From Ardenticatenales bacterium (GTDB taxonomy: Bacteria; Chloroflexota; Anaerolineae; Promineifilales; Promineifilaceae), in contig JACKBM010000073.1 of NCBI GenBank assembly GCA_020634575.1, forward strand, positions 1-24,195: a stretch of 24,195 nt of DNA. The letters are read 5' to 3'. The notes beneath the pieces are model-generated. The model was not told where the DNA came from. It searched no databases and was given only the letters and a program-made list of their open reading frames with translations. Within the stretch, counting starts at the first letter, position 1, and the number at the start of each line of letters is the position of its first letter. This document shows, piece after piece, positions 8,628-15,961 of this stretch. A program made the translations under genes and the position numbers.

Positions 8628-9482
8628 ATGTCGAATGCAAACATGCGCTGGCCGGCTGAGCCAGTGGCAGACAAGCAGCTTCCCCAGGAACCATTTGTAA
8701 TTGAACGGGCTGCCCCGGTTGAGAGCGTCGCTGCGGCCCCTGAGACGGTGATTGAAGTAAGTGAACTGACCAAGCAGTTTGCTGACATCCGGGCCGTTAA
8801 TGGTCTGAATCTGCAGATTTACAAGGGTGAGCTGTTCGGCTTCCTGGGGCCGAATGGGGCGGGCAAGACCACAACGATCAGCATGTTATGTGGGCTGCTG
8901 GACCCGTCGTCCGGCAGCGCGCGCATCGCTGGTTTTGATGTGGTTCGGCAACCGCAACAGGTCAAGGCGCATATCGGCGTCTGCCCGCAGGATGTGGCCG
9001 TCTACAAGTTTTTGACCGGCCGCGAAAATCTCGAGCTGTTCGGTAACCTGCATGGGCTGAGCAGAGCTGAGTGCCGGCAACGGGCTGATATGCTGATCCA
9101 GAGAGCTGATTTTGCCGAGGCCGCCGGCCGTAGAGTTAAGGGTTACAGCGGCGGTATGCTGCGGCAGCTGAACCTGATGATCGCCCTGATCGGCGATCCG
9201 GAGATCGTCTTTCTGGATGAACCGACGGTGGGTATGGATGCTCGGGCCCGGCGACGCACCTGGGAATATATCGGCTCGCTGAAGGAGCAGGGCAAGACAG
9301 TTATCCTGACCACGCATTATATCGAAGAGGCTCAGGCGCTGAGTGACCGGGTCGGCATTATCGATTACGGCGAACTGATTGCGCTGGGGACGCCGGCCGC
9401 TCTGATGGCCCAACACGAGGCTGAGGATCTGGAGACGGTCTTCCTGCGCCTGACCGGCCGCCGTATCGCGGAGGGTAGTTGA
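8628..9482 (+). CDS. ABC transporter ATP-binding protein
   Basis: The 284-residue nucleotide-binding subunit pairs with the ABC-2 permease that follows one base later. Motifs are complete: Walker A GPNGAGKT (74-81), Q-loop at Gln121, signature YSGGM (173-177), Walker B IVFLDEPT (193-200) and switch His230 in LTTHYIEEA. It resembles the DrrA/CcmA-like drug, lipid or polymer exporter class. About 43 residues precede the first ABC strand (VIEVSELTKQF), a somewhat long N-terminal extension of unknown role. The ATG at 8628 is chosen over 8622 because GGGAGG (8616-8621) is then six bases away rather than abutting. Expression is likely controlled by the phased boxes upstream. Confidence 0.94.
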   Translation: MSNANMRWPAEPVADKQLPQEPFVIERAAPVESVAAAPETVIEVSELTKQFADIRAVNGLNLQIYKGELFGFLGPNGAGKTTTISMLCGLLDPSSGSARIAGFDVVRQPQQVKAHIGVCPQDVAVYKFLTGRENLELFGNLHGLSRAECRQRADMLIQRADFAEAAGRRVKGYSGGMLRQLNLMIALIGDPEIVFLDEPTVGMDARARRRTWEYIGSLKEQGKTVILTTHYIEEAQALSDRVGIIDYGELIALGTPAALMAQHEAEDLETVFLRLTGRRIAEGS

Positions 9483-9483
9483 G

Positions 9484-10245
9484 ATGAAATGGCAAAATAT
9501 CACCGCGCTCGTGGTTGTAGAACTGAAGAAGTTGTACCGTGACCCGATGAACCTGGCGGTCATGATCCTGATGCCGGTTGGGTTGACGCTCATCTACTAC
9601 CTGGCGTTGAGCGGGATCTACAACGATTACTACCCGGTGCCCGGCATGAACCACTTTGAATATCTGCTGCCCGGCGTCATGGGCTATGCCGTCATCTACA
9701 TGGGCATGATGGTGGCGCTGGCGCTGGTGGAGTATCGCAAGGAAGGGGTGCTCAAGCGGATTGCGGCGACGCCGGTTTCCCCGGTTGCTTATTTGGGCAG
9801 CCACATCATCGCCAACATGATCATCGCCACTTTCCAGGCGCTGATCGTGCTGCTGGTGGCCTGGCTGCTGGGTTATGAGCCGCTTGGCGGCATTCCCGGG
9901 GTGTTGCTGGCCTCGCTATTCCTGGCGCTGCTGGGGATCACTGCCGTGGGATTGGGCCTGATTACCGCCGCCATCGCCAAAGAGAGCGGCGCGGCCAGCG
10001 GCCTGGCCGTCATCTACATCGTGCCGATGATGATGTTTGGTAGCTTTCTGGCGGTATTCAATGAGACGACGCGGACTATCGCGCGCTTCATGCCGAATTA
10101 CTACGTGACGGATTCGCTACAGGTCATCTTCCACACCGGCCGGCTCACGGACCCCGTCATCGGCCAGAATCTACTGATTCTAAGCCTGATCGCCCTGGGC
10201 ATGGTTGTCATTGGCATCCAGGCATTTCAGCGGCGGGCTTACTAA
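9484..10245 (+). CDS. ABC-2 type transporter permease
   Basis: The 253-residue inner-membrane protein has an N-terminal amphipathic stretch, VELKKLYRDPMNLAVMIL, and about six hydrophobic segments typical of ABC-2 permeases. The segment EYRKEGVLKRIAATPVSPVAYLGSHI is the characteristic cytoplasmic coupling region between helices two and three. It starts one base after the ATPase stop, so translation is coupled and the two subunits should form one exporter. The substrate cannot be read from sequence; relatives move drugs, lipids or polysaccharide precursors. The acyltransferase 14 bp downstream hints at an envelope lipid or glycan substrate, which is an inference only. Confidence 0.92.
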   Translation: MKWQNITALVVVELKKLYRDPMNLAVMILMPVGLTLIYYLALSGIYNDYYPVPGMNHFEYLLPGVMGYAVIYMGMMVALALVEYRKEGVLKRIAATPVSPVAYLGSHIIANMIIATFQALIVLLVAWLLGYEPLGGIPGVLLASLFLALLGITAVGLGLITAAIAKESGAASGLAVIYIVPMMMFGSFLAVFNETTRTIARFMPNYYVTDSLQVIFHTGRLTDPVIGQNLLILSLIALGMVVIGIQAFQRRAY

Positions 10246-10259
10246 AACGAGGAGGAGAA

Positions 10260-11474
10260 ATGACTCAGATATCTGTCCCTCTCAGGGAAAAACCGGCGGA
10301 AACAATCCGGCGCGTGGCGCGCGCCGGCCGCCTTTACTTTGTCGATAATCTGCGGACCGGGCTGGTCATCATGGTTGTGCTGCATCACATCGCCCTGGTT
10401 TATGGGGCGAGCCTGCCGGGCTACTACTATGTGGAACCACCCTTTGCTGAGCCAATGGCTTTCTCAGCTCTGCTGATCTTTGCCCTGTTCAACCAGGCCT
10501 GGTTTATGGGGGCATTCTTCCTGCTGGCCGGCTACTTCACGCCGCGCTCGTACGACCGCAAAGGCTTTGGCCATTTCCTGGGCGCGCGCTTCCTGCGCCT
10601 GGGCATCCCGCTGCTGTTCTTTTACTTCGTGCTCAGCCCGATTGCGTTCATCGGTTACTTCCTGATGCCGGCCGAGCTGACCGGTATTACGGCGCCGTTG
10701 AGCTGGCAGAGCTTCTGGGCGACATACCCCGAGATCATCGGCATGGGGCCGCTCTGGTTTGCCGCTTTGCTGCTGATTTTCAGCCTGGGCTACGCCGGTT
10801 GGCGGGGGATGTATGAGGATGATGAAGTTGAAATGGCGCAAACCGGCCGGTCTCCCGGCTACCTGGCCCTGATCCTCTTCATCCTGGGTCTCGCTTTGCT
10901 CAGCTACCTGATGCGAGTGATTGTGCCACTGGGCCAATCCGTCTGGCAGTTCCCGACGCTGGCCTACCTGCCGCAATACCTGAGCTTCTACGTCCTGGGC
11001 ATCATCGCCTACCGGCGGGATTGGTTCCGGTCACTTTCCGGGACGATGGGAGCGGTCGGCTTCGTGCTGGCCATCGCGGCGGCGGTTGTGTTGTTCCCGC
11101 TGGCGTTTAGCGGCCAATGGTTCTCGCTGGAGCTGACCGAGGCGCTGGACAATGCCATGGGCGCCGGTCATTGGCAATCCGCCGTCTATGCATTGTGGGA
11201 TTCGACCTTCGCCGTGGGGCTGACGCTGGCGTCCCTGACACTGTTCCGAAGCCTGTTCAATGGACAGGGTCGCCTGGGTCGCTTCCTGGCGGCCCACGGT
11301 TACACCGTTTACATCATTCACATTCCCATCGTGGTCTTCCTGACCTATGCGCTGCGGGATGTGGCCCTGGGCAGCCTGCCGAAAACGGTGCTGGCTGCGG
11401 CCATCATCGTGCCAGTTTGCTACGCTGTTGCCTACGTCGTCCGCAAATTGCCGTTGGCTGACCGTGTTCTCTGA
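10260..11474 (+). CDS. Integral-membrane acyltransferase, family 3
   Basis: The 404-residue protein has roughly ten to eleven hydrophobic segments and the acyltransferase-3 N-terminal signature: YFVDNLRTGLVIMVVLHHI, with the conserved His pair in the first helix and an Arg after DNL. The later FLLAGYFTPRSYDRKGFGHFLGARFLRLGIPLLFF matches the second conserved block. These enzymes, related to OafA and the glucan-modifying MdoC, transfer acyl groups across or at the membrane onto sugars, lipids or peptides. A strong AGGAGGAG precedes the ATG. Coupling with an ABC-2 exporter suggests that the acyl acceptor is exported or is a membrane lipid. The acceptor is not identifiable here. Confidence 0.88.
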   Translation: MTQISVPLREKPAETIRRVARAGRLYFVDNLRTGLVIMVVLHHIALVYGASLPGYYYVEPPFAEPMAFSALLIFALFNQAWFMGAFFLLAGYFTPRSYDRKGFGHFLGARFLRLGIPLLFFYFVLSPIAFIGYFLMPAELTGITAPLSWQSFWATYPEIIGMGPLWFAALLLIFSLGYAGWRGMYEDDEVEMAQTGRSPGYLALILFILGLALLSYLMRVIVPLGQSVWQFPTLAYLPQYLSFYVLGIIAYRRDWFRSLSGTMGAVGFVLAIAAAVVLFPLAFSGQWFSLELTEALDNAMGAGHWQSAVYALWDSTFAVGLTLASLTLFRSLFNGQGRLGRFLAAHGYTVYIIHIPIVVFLTYALRDVALGSLPKTVLAAAIIVPVCYAVAYVVRKLPLADRVL

Positions 11475-11519
11475 TTGAAAACGTGAGCTGCTTCCACACA
11501 GGAAGCAGGAGGTAATAAG

Positions 11520-11702
11520 ATGTCTGCACAAAAAGAAACAAATGGCCGAACGGGTATCAGTGGTCTGATTTTTGTCGGCTGCCTGATGATCGGTCTGGCT
11601 GTTGGCCTGCTGACCGGTGAGGTGGCTGTCAGTTTGCTGGCCGGCCTGGGTATTGGCTTTATCGGGATGGGTATTGTCCGCTTTGGTGCCAAGGCCTGGT
11701 GA
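11520..11702 (+). CDS. Small two-helix membrane protein
   Basis: This 60-residue protein has a short polar N-terminus (MSAQKETNGRTG) followed by two closely spaced hydrophobic segments, about residues 14-31 and 35-53, with a tight acidic turn (LLTGEVAVS). An excellent AGGAGG lies seven bases before the ATG, which supports real translation despite the small size. I do not recognise a named family. Its place 45 bp after the acyltransferase and before other membrane genes suggests an accessory or stabilising subunit of the same system. A strong hairpin follows the stop. Confidence 0.72.
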   Translation: MSAQKETNGRTGISGLIFVGCLMIGLAVGLLTGEVAVSLLAGLGIGFIGMGIVRFGAKAW

Positions 11703-11716
11703 AGGCGCCTGATCCG

Positions 11717-11755
11717 CAGGGGCTGCCTGGCAGACACAGCTGCCAGCAGCCCCTG
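11717..11755 (+). terminator. Intra-operon hairpin
   Basis: The arm at 11717-11733 (CAGGGGCTGCCTGGCAG) pairs with 11740-11755 with one bulged base and a six-base loop. It begins 14 bases after the small-protein stop and ends 13 bases before the next start codon. No T-run follows, so it may be an mRNA stabiliser or partial terminator that sets the ratio of upstream to downstream products, not a full stop. Confidence 0.5.
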
Positions 11756-11768
11756 TGAAGGCTTATGA

Positions 11769-12464
11769 ATGATGAAGCGCGTGATCAGCCGGATTTTCCT
11801 CGTCGGGGGCGTGTTGTTTTTGCTCAATGCGATCTTTGGGCGCTACCTGGTGCTGCCCGGTTACCTGGACAGTCTGGCAGCGGGGCAGGCGACGTTGGGC
11901 GAGGTCAGCCAGACGGTGTCCGGCTGGAAGGTGGCCCGCTATCTGCTGTGGGCCTACTCCTTCAAGCTGGGCATCTACTGCTTTGGGCTGGGGCTGTTGG
12001 TGCCGCTGGTGATGGGAACCGGCCGGAAATGGGCCATCGCCCTGGGCGGTTTTGTCTACATTGCTTTTGCCTACATGCCCCTGCCGGCGCCGGCTTCCCT
12101 CGTTTTCGGCCTGGCGGGCGGCCTGATGACTGTGGCGATGCTCTACATCCTCGTGCGCTGGGCGCGGCTGCGGCCAACCTTGCCGGCGCCGGAACGGGTC
12201 GCAGCTGATTATCGCCTGGCGGGCTACTTTTTCCTGGCCATGGCGACCTACACGTTATGCCCTTTTATGGGGGTTAAGACCTTCGCTTTGGCGCCGGAAA
12301 AGATGATCGCCTACGGCTTACAGGCAGAGGCGGCTTCATTTGCCTTCCACCTTCTCATCGAACTGGCGCTGGGTTGGCTGTTCATCGGCCTCAGCCATTG
12401 GCAACTGGCCCGGCAGCCAGCAGCGGACAAACAGCAGGCACTGTCCTGGGACAGCGCCCTGTGA
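11769..12464 (+). CDS. Six-helix membrane protein, unrecognised
   Basis: The 231-residue protein has about six hydrophobic segments: residues near 8-27, 57-82, 88-104, 107-127, 150-175 and 188-210. Between the first two is a polar stretch, GYLDSLAAGQATLGEVSQTVSGW. The C-terminus is polar and probably cytoplasmic. No family motif is recognisable. A second ATG lies immediately after the first (11772), so the exact start is uncertain by one codon. It belongs to the run of small membrane proteins after the acyltransferase and probably acts with them in the envelope. Confidence 0.7.
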   Translation: MMKRVISRIFLVGGVLFLLNAIFGRYLVLPGYLDSLAAGQATLGEVSQTVSGWKVARYLLWAYSFKLGIYCFGLGLLVPLVMGTGRKWAIALGGFVYIAFAYMPLPAPASLVFGLAGGLMTVAMLYILVRWARLRPTLPAPERVAADYRLAGYFFLAMATYTLCPFMGVKTFALAPEKMIAYGLQAEAASFAFHLLIELALGWLFIGLSHWQLARQPAADKQQALSWDSAL

Positions 12465-12512
12465 CAGGTGGTTTCATGGGTTTTCTGACATGGCAGAGGC
12501 AAGGAGTCAATC

Positions 12513-12818
12513 ATGAAAAACAGAGGCACCCGGAAACTGAGTTTGGACCGGCCGGTGATCTACGAGGTTAAAGTGCCGGGTTATCTCGACGAAAAATGGA
12601 CAGCCTGGAATGGCCATATGACCATCACCACAGGCTGCGCGCCGGATGGCCAGCCGGTCACGACGTTGACTGGCAGTGTGGACCAGGCCGGGCTGCAGGG
12701 GCTGCTACGGCGCCTTTATTCCCTGGGCCTGCCGCTGCTGTCCGTCTTTTGCCTTGACTGCGATCCTGAGCTGGGTATCCGCAACGAGCTACGCGATCTG
12801 CGCCTGGAGACAACCTGA
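12513..12818 (+). CDS. Small conserved soluble protein of LAL/ABC clusters
   Basis: The 101-residue protein has no membrane segment. Its pattern is YEVKVPGYLDEKWTAWNGHMTIT, then TTLTGSVDQAGLQGLLRRLYSLGLPLLSV. I recall the same pattern from uncharacterised proteins that are common in Chloroflexota and Actinobacteria near LuxR or signalling genes. The function is unknown. A typical AAGGAG lies about nine bases before the ATG at 12513. Usual family length is close to 80-100 residues, but the tail here (FCLDCDPELGIRNELRDLRLETT) appears longer and contains two Cys. The recurring 'VDQAxLxGLL' block suggests a small protein-protein interaction domain, which is an inference. Confidence 0.72.
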   Translation: MKNRGTRKLSLDRPVIYEVKVPGYLDEKWTAWNGHMTITTGCAPDGQPVTTLTGSVDQAGLQGLLRRLYSLGLPLLSVFCLDCDPELGIRNELRDLRLETT

Positions 12819-12883
12819 TGGCGTCATCGCGGTCACGTCGCAGGGGGCCGTCGCCCCGGGGCGTATACTTCAAGGGGAGCTGA

Positions 12884-13252
12884 ATGATGCCGGCGATCAA
12901 TTTGCGGCTGTCGATTCTCTGGATCGTTTTGATGTTGATTTACCTGCTGGGTGATGTGTTACGCATCTTCAGTGGCGATTTCAAAGCCGGCGAAATCGGC
13001 GGGATGGAAGTGAGCAGTAATTTGTACCTGGGCATGGCCGCCCTGATGCTGCTCCCTATCCTGATGGTTTTCCTCGTGCTGGTGCTGCCGGATGGGGTAA
13101 ATCGCTGGGCCAACATCATGGTGGCTGCTTTATTCTTCATATTCAACCTGGTGGGTCTACCAACCTATGCGTCAGCCTACGACAAATTCCTGATCGGGGT
13201 GAGCCTGGTCTTTAATCTGCTGACGATCTGGTACGCCTGGCGCTGGATTTAG
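12884..13252 (+). CDS. DUF6326-like four-helix membrane protein
   Basis: The 122-residue protein has four hydrophobic segments and matches what I recall of DUF6326: an N-terminal LSILWIVLMLIYLLGDVLRIFSG, an extracytoplasmic segment GEIGGMEVSSN, a middle LPILMVFLVLVLPDGVNRWANI and a C-terminal TIWYAWRW. The role of the family is unknown. The start may be 12884 or the next ATG at 12887; a GGGGAG precedes both. It sits 14 bp before the DUF4386 gene. Pairs of such small membrane families often accompany transcription regulators in this phylum. Confidence 0.75.
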   Translation: MMPAINLRLSILWIVLMLIYLLGDVLRIFSGDFKAGEIGGMEVSSNLYLGMAALMLLPILMVFLVLVLPDGVNRWANIMVAALFFIFNLVGLPTYASAYDKFLIGVSLVFNLLTIWYAWRWI

Positions 13253-13266
13253 CAAGGAGTGTGGCG

Positions 13267-13968
13267 ATGGAATACCGGGACATTAAACGAGCCCGAGTTG
13301 TGGGTGTATTTTTCTTACTGGCTATGGTCGCGAGTCTGTGGGGCGGCGGTTTGATTGAGACGATTCTCGCCGAGACAGATTTCATCACCGCCGCCTCGAC
13401 TGAGAAGGCGACGCTTTTTGCCGGCGTGTTACTGGAGTTGGTAAATTGCATCGCCGTGATTGGGATTGCGGTGGCGCTGTTCCCGCTCTTCCGCCAGGTG
13501 GATGAGAGCCTGGGGCTGGGCTACGTCGCCGTCCGCGGCGTCGAGGCGACGATTTTGACGATGGCGGCGCTGGTGCCGTTGACGTTGCTCGGGTTGAGCG
13601 AGACGGCCGGGGTGGCCGGCGACCCGACCTGGCTGCCATTGGGCCGAACTCTGATCATTGGGCGCGGCTTTCTGACCAGCCTGCTAACGACCACGTTCTT
13701 CAGCCTGGGCGCAGCGCTGTTCTACACCTTGTTGCACCGCGGGCGCTTGCTGCCGCGCTTCATCACGATCTGGGGCTTTGTCGCCACGATTCTGATCTTT
13801 GGCTGGAATTTGCTGGAGAGCTTCGGGGTGTCGGTACCGGCCGGTATGTTACTGGCCCTGCCCATCATCCTCAACGAGATCTTTCTCGGCTTCTGGCTGA
13901 TTATCAAAGGATTTTCTGCCCGGGAAATGCCGGCGGGCAAGCCGCGGCCGGCGTTGCAAAACGTTTGA
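13267..13968 (+). CDS. DUF4386 family membrane protein
   Basis: The 233-residue protein has about six hydrophobic segments and the DUF4386 pattern: ARVVGVFFLLAMVASLWGGG, then LLELVNCIAVIGIAVALFPLFR, GYVAVRGVEATILTMAALVPLTLLGLS and a late FITIWGFVATILIFGWNLLESFG. No biochemical role is known for this family. AAGGAG at 13254-13259 is seven bases from the ATG at 13267 and only one base from the GTG at 13261, so 13267 is the preferred start. It is the last gene of the cluster and is followed by a hairpin terminator. Confidence 0.82.
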   Translation: MEYRDIKRARVVGVFFLLAMVASLWGGGLIETILAETDFITAASTEKATLFAGVLLELVNCIAVIGIAVALFPLFRQVDESLGLGYVAVRGVEATILTMAALVPLTLLGLSETAGVAGDPTWLPLGRTLIIGRGFLTSLLTTTFFSLGAALFYTLLHRGRLLPRFITIWGFVATILIFGWNLLESFGVSVPAGMLLALPIILNEIFLGFWLIIKGFSAREMPAGKPRPALQNV

Positions 13969-13976
13969 ACAGAAGG

Positions 13977-14009
13977 CCGGGGAACCGCCCCCAAGCGGTT
14001 CCCCGGTTT
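13977..14009 (+). terminator. Rho-independent-type terminator of the LAL/ABC cluster
   Basis: A perfect 12-bp stem, CCGGGGAACCGC (13977-13988) with GCGGTTCCCCGG (13995-14006), encloses a six-base loop and is followed by TTT. It begins nine bases after the DUF4386 stop and separates this cluster from the speD promoter. Confidence 0.8.
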
Positions 14010-14033
14010 GGCGAAAATGGCTGGCTAAAACTA

Positions 14034-14061
14034 TTGTGTTCCGGCCGGTTTCTTCTATAAT
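14034..14061 (+). promoter_or_regulatory. Sigma-70-type promoter for speD-speE
   Basis: A consensus TATAAT lies at 14056-14061 with TTGTGT at 14034-14039, 16 bp apart. It is placed right after the previous terminator and about 85 bp before the speD ATG. A CCGGCCGG palindrome (14041-14048) sits inside the spacer. The leader contains a possible hairpin, CTGCC at 14085-14089 with GGCGG at 14093-14097; no known riboswitch class was recognised. Confidence 0.65.
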
Positions 14062-14144
14062 TCCCCGCTGGTCTCACCTAACCGCTGCCTCAGGCGGGAC
14101 CGGAGCCGTAAATTTAAATCTTGGAGAGTGCAAACGAAAAGTAG

Positions 14145-14675
14145 ATGAACAATGCCCTGGTAACAGCTGGATTGACCGACGGAGAATTTCTTTCTTCACC
14201 GACTGTGTTGAGACCTGTACCAGTGGACGTCCCCTGGCCAGCCGGCCAGACCGAGACAACCACACTGGACCATTTTATTGAGCGTGACGGCAAATGTTTT
14301 GCCGGCACCCATCTGGTGTTTGACTTTTGGGGCGCAGATCGCCTGGACGATCTGGCGCTGATGGAACGGGCGATGGTTGAGGCGGTCCTCGCGGCCGGCG
14401 CGACGTTGCTGCATATTCATCTCCACCACTTCACCCCTAATGGCGGGATCTCTGGCGTGGCGGTGCTGGCGGAATCCCACCTGAGCGTTCACTCCTGGCC
14501 GGAACGAGGTTTCGCCGCTTTTGATGTTTTCATGTGCGGCGCGGCTGATCCGGTAAAATCGGTGGCGGTACTGGAACGTTACTTCCGGCCGCAGCAGGTT
14601 CATGTGGGCCAGCTGCTCCGTGGCATCGACAAGCAGGAGGATCGCCATGACCCCTTCGACTTCAATTTACTCTGA
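14145..14675 (+). CDS. speD: S-adenosylmethionine decarboxylase proenzyme
   Basis: The 176-residue proenzyme makes decarboxylated SAM, the aminopropyl donor for spermidine. It belongs to the small bacterial/archaeal (SpeH-type) class. The self-cleavage motif LAESHLSVHSWPE places the pyruvoyl-forming Ser at 111, with the catalytic His at 116 and Cys at 131; all three keep the spacing of the Thermotoga enzyme (63, 68, 83). The region before the core (about 40 residues, up to TTTLDHF) is an extra N-terminal extension. No good ribosome site precedes the ATG at 14145 (GGAG is about 18 bases away), so the true start could be internal. The reading frame overlaps speE by 29 bp, which couples the two pathway steps. 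Confidence 0.93.
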   Translation: MNNALVTAGLTDGEFLSSPTVLRPVPVDVPWPAGQTETTTLDHFIERDGKCFAGTHLVFDFWGADRLDDLALMERAMVEAVLAAGATLLHIHLHHFTPNGGISGVAVLAESHLSVHSWPERGFAAFDVFMCGAADPVKSVAVLERYFRPQQVHVGQLLRGIDKQEDRHDPFDFNLL

Positions 14676-15522
14676 AACGCTATATGAGGGCTATGGCCAA
14701 TATTTTTCGATTGACCGTACCCTCTTTGAAGATCAGACCGAGCACCAGCATCTCATCATCTTTGAGAATCGGCTGTTCGGCCGGGTGATGGCCCTGGATG
14801 GCATCATCCAGACAACGGAGCGGGACGAGCATGTCTACCATGAGATGATCGTCCACCTGCCGATCCTGGCGCACGGCCAGGCCCGGCGCGTGCTGATTGT
14901 CGGCGGCGGCGACGGTGCCTCGCTGCGAGAGGCGGTGCGCCACCCCGGCCTTGAGCAGGCGACATTGGTGGAGATCGACCCGGCTGTCATCGAGATGAGC
15001 CGGCGTTATCTGCCGAACCATTCGGCCGGTGCTTTTGACCATCCCAAAGCACGCATCGTCATTGCTGATGGGGTCAAGTATGTCCATGAGACCGCGGATC
15101 GCTTTGATGTGATCATCGTCGATTCCACTGATCCGGTGGGGCCGGGCGAGGTGTTGTTCAGCGACCATTTTTATGCAGGCTGCAAACGGTGTCTGAACCC
15201 CGGCGGCATCCTGGTGACGCAAAACGGCGTCAGCTTCATGCAACTGGACGAAGTGCGGGATGGCGCCGCCCGCCTGCGGCAGCATTTCGCCGACGTCTGG
15301 TTTTATGGCGCGGCCGTGCCGACCTACATTGGCGGCATCATGGCCTTCGGCTGGGCGACGGATAATTCGGCGCTGCGCCAGACGCCGGTTGAGACGTTAC
15401 GCCAGCGTTTTGCCGCCGCCGGGCTACCCACCCGCTACTACACGCCAGAGGTCCACGCGGGGGCGTTTGCGTTGCCGCGGTATGTTGTCGACGTCATTTC
15501 GAGCCGTGGCAATGGGGAATGA
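14647..15522 (+). CDS. speE: Spermidine synthase (polyamine aminopropyltransferase)
   Basis: The 291-residue cytosolic enzyme transfers the aminopropyl group of decarboxylated SAM to putrescine. Family motifs are complete: YGQYFSIDRTLFEDQTEHQHLIIFEN at the N-terminus, MALDGIIQTTERDEHVYHEMIVH, the nucleotide-binding LIVGGGDGASLRE (about 83-95), VEIDPAVIEMSRRYLP, and the catalytic IIVDSTDPVGPGEVLF with Asp159. The ATG at 14647 is selected because GGAGG lies six bases upstream; earlier in-frame codons lie inside speD. Length matches typical SpeE. With speD immediately upstream, only a putrescine source is missing from the window. Confidence 0.97.
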   Translation: MTPSTSIYSETLYEGYGQYFSIDRTLFEDQTEHQHLIIFENRLFGRVMALDGIIQTTERDEHVYHEMIVHLPILAHGQARRVLIVGGGDGASLREAVRHPGLEQATLVEIDPAVIEMSRRYLPNHSAGAFDHPKARIVIADGVKYVHETADRFDVIIVDSTDPVGPGEVLFSDHFYAGCKRCLNPGGILVTQNGVSFMQLDEVRDGAARLRQHFADVWFYGAAVPTYIGGIMAFGWATDNSALRQTPVETLRQRFAAAGLPTRYYTPEVHAGAFALPRYVVDVISSRGNGE

Positions 15523-15961
15523 CATTTATTGAGAGCGGGCGACGAAGCCCGACTGAGGCTGCCTGACCGGGGCCCCTCGCTCCGTCAGGCTGAGCATGTT
15601 GGCTGGGCGTTTGCCGCTGCTAAGTAACTGGGTTGAAATGAACACCTTTGTAGGGGCTAGGCAACCGGGCTATAAGCTCGCCACGAAGTAATCTCCCTGC
15701 CACCGGTTGCCCGCCCGCTGGAACAGCGGTGGCGGGCTGAAAGTTAATAAGAGAATCGCTGGTCGCCAGATCATCCAGCAATAAGCCTGCCAAGTGGGCG
15801 CCACAGAGCGGGGCTGGGAATGCGTCACCCAACAGCTATCTGGATGATCACAAAAGGCTAAAGCCCTTTACTACAAACCTGACTTCGCACGGCAAATCTA
15901 GAACCTGTTTTTTGCGTTATTGAACGGCGTCCGCCGTACGGTATTTCTCGAGGTGACGCCC
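15523..15961. repeat. Non-coding region with nested inverted repeats
   Basis: This 439-bp gap between the convergent speE and second DUF362 genes has no credible gene. It holds several perfect inverted repeats: CGGGC/GCCCG at 15536-15551; GCCTGAC/GTCAGGC at 15561-15590; GGCAACCGG at 15660-15668 with CCGGTTGCC at 15703-15711; a GC-rich hairpin at 15709-15737 with a two-base bulge; GATCATCCAG at 15769-15778 with CTGGATGATC at 15840-15849; GGCTAAAGCC at 15856-15865; and ACGGC/GCCGT at 15924-15937. The first two are near the speE stop and may end its transcript. The rest resemble a degenerate dispersed intergenic element or a structured RNA; I cannot tell which. Confidence 0.5.

Noticed and set aside
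14062..14144. SAM or guanidine riboswitch in the speD leader
   Set aside because: None of the conserved cores of the SAM or guanidine classes could be matched; only a small generic hairpin is present.
15620..15832. Possible 70-codon minus-strand gene in the speE/DUF362 gap
   Set aside because: No ribosome site or family pattern, and it reads straight through the inverted repeats, so it is chance.
15900..15960. Group II intron domain V-like hairpin (ACGGC/GCCGT)
   Set aside because: The stem is too short, lacks the AGC triad and bulge of domain V, and no intron reverse transcriptase is present.
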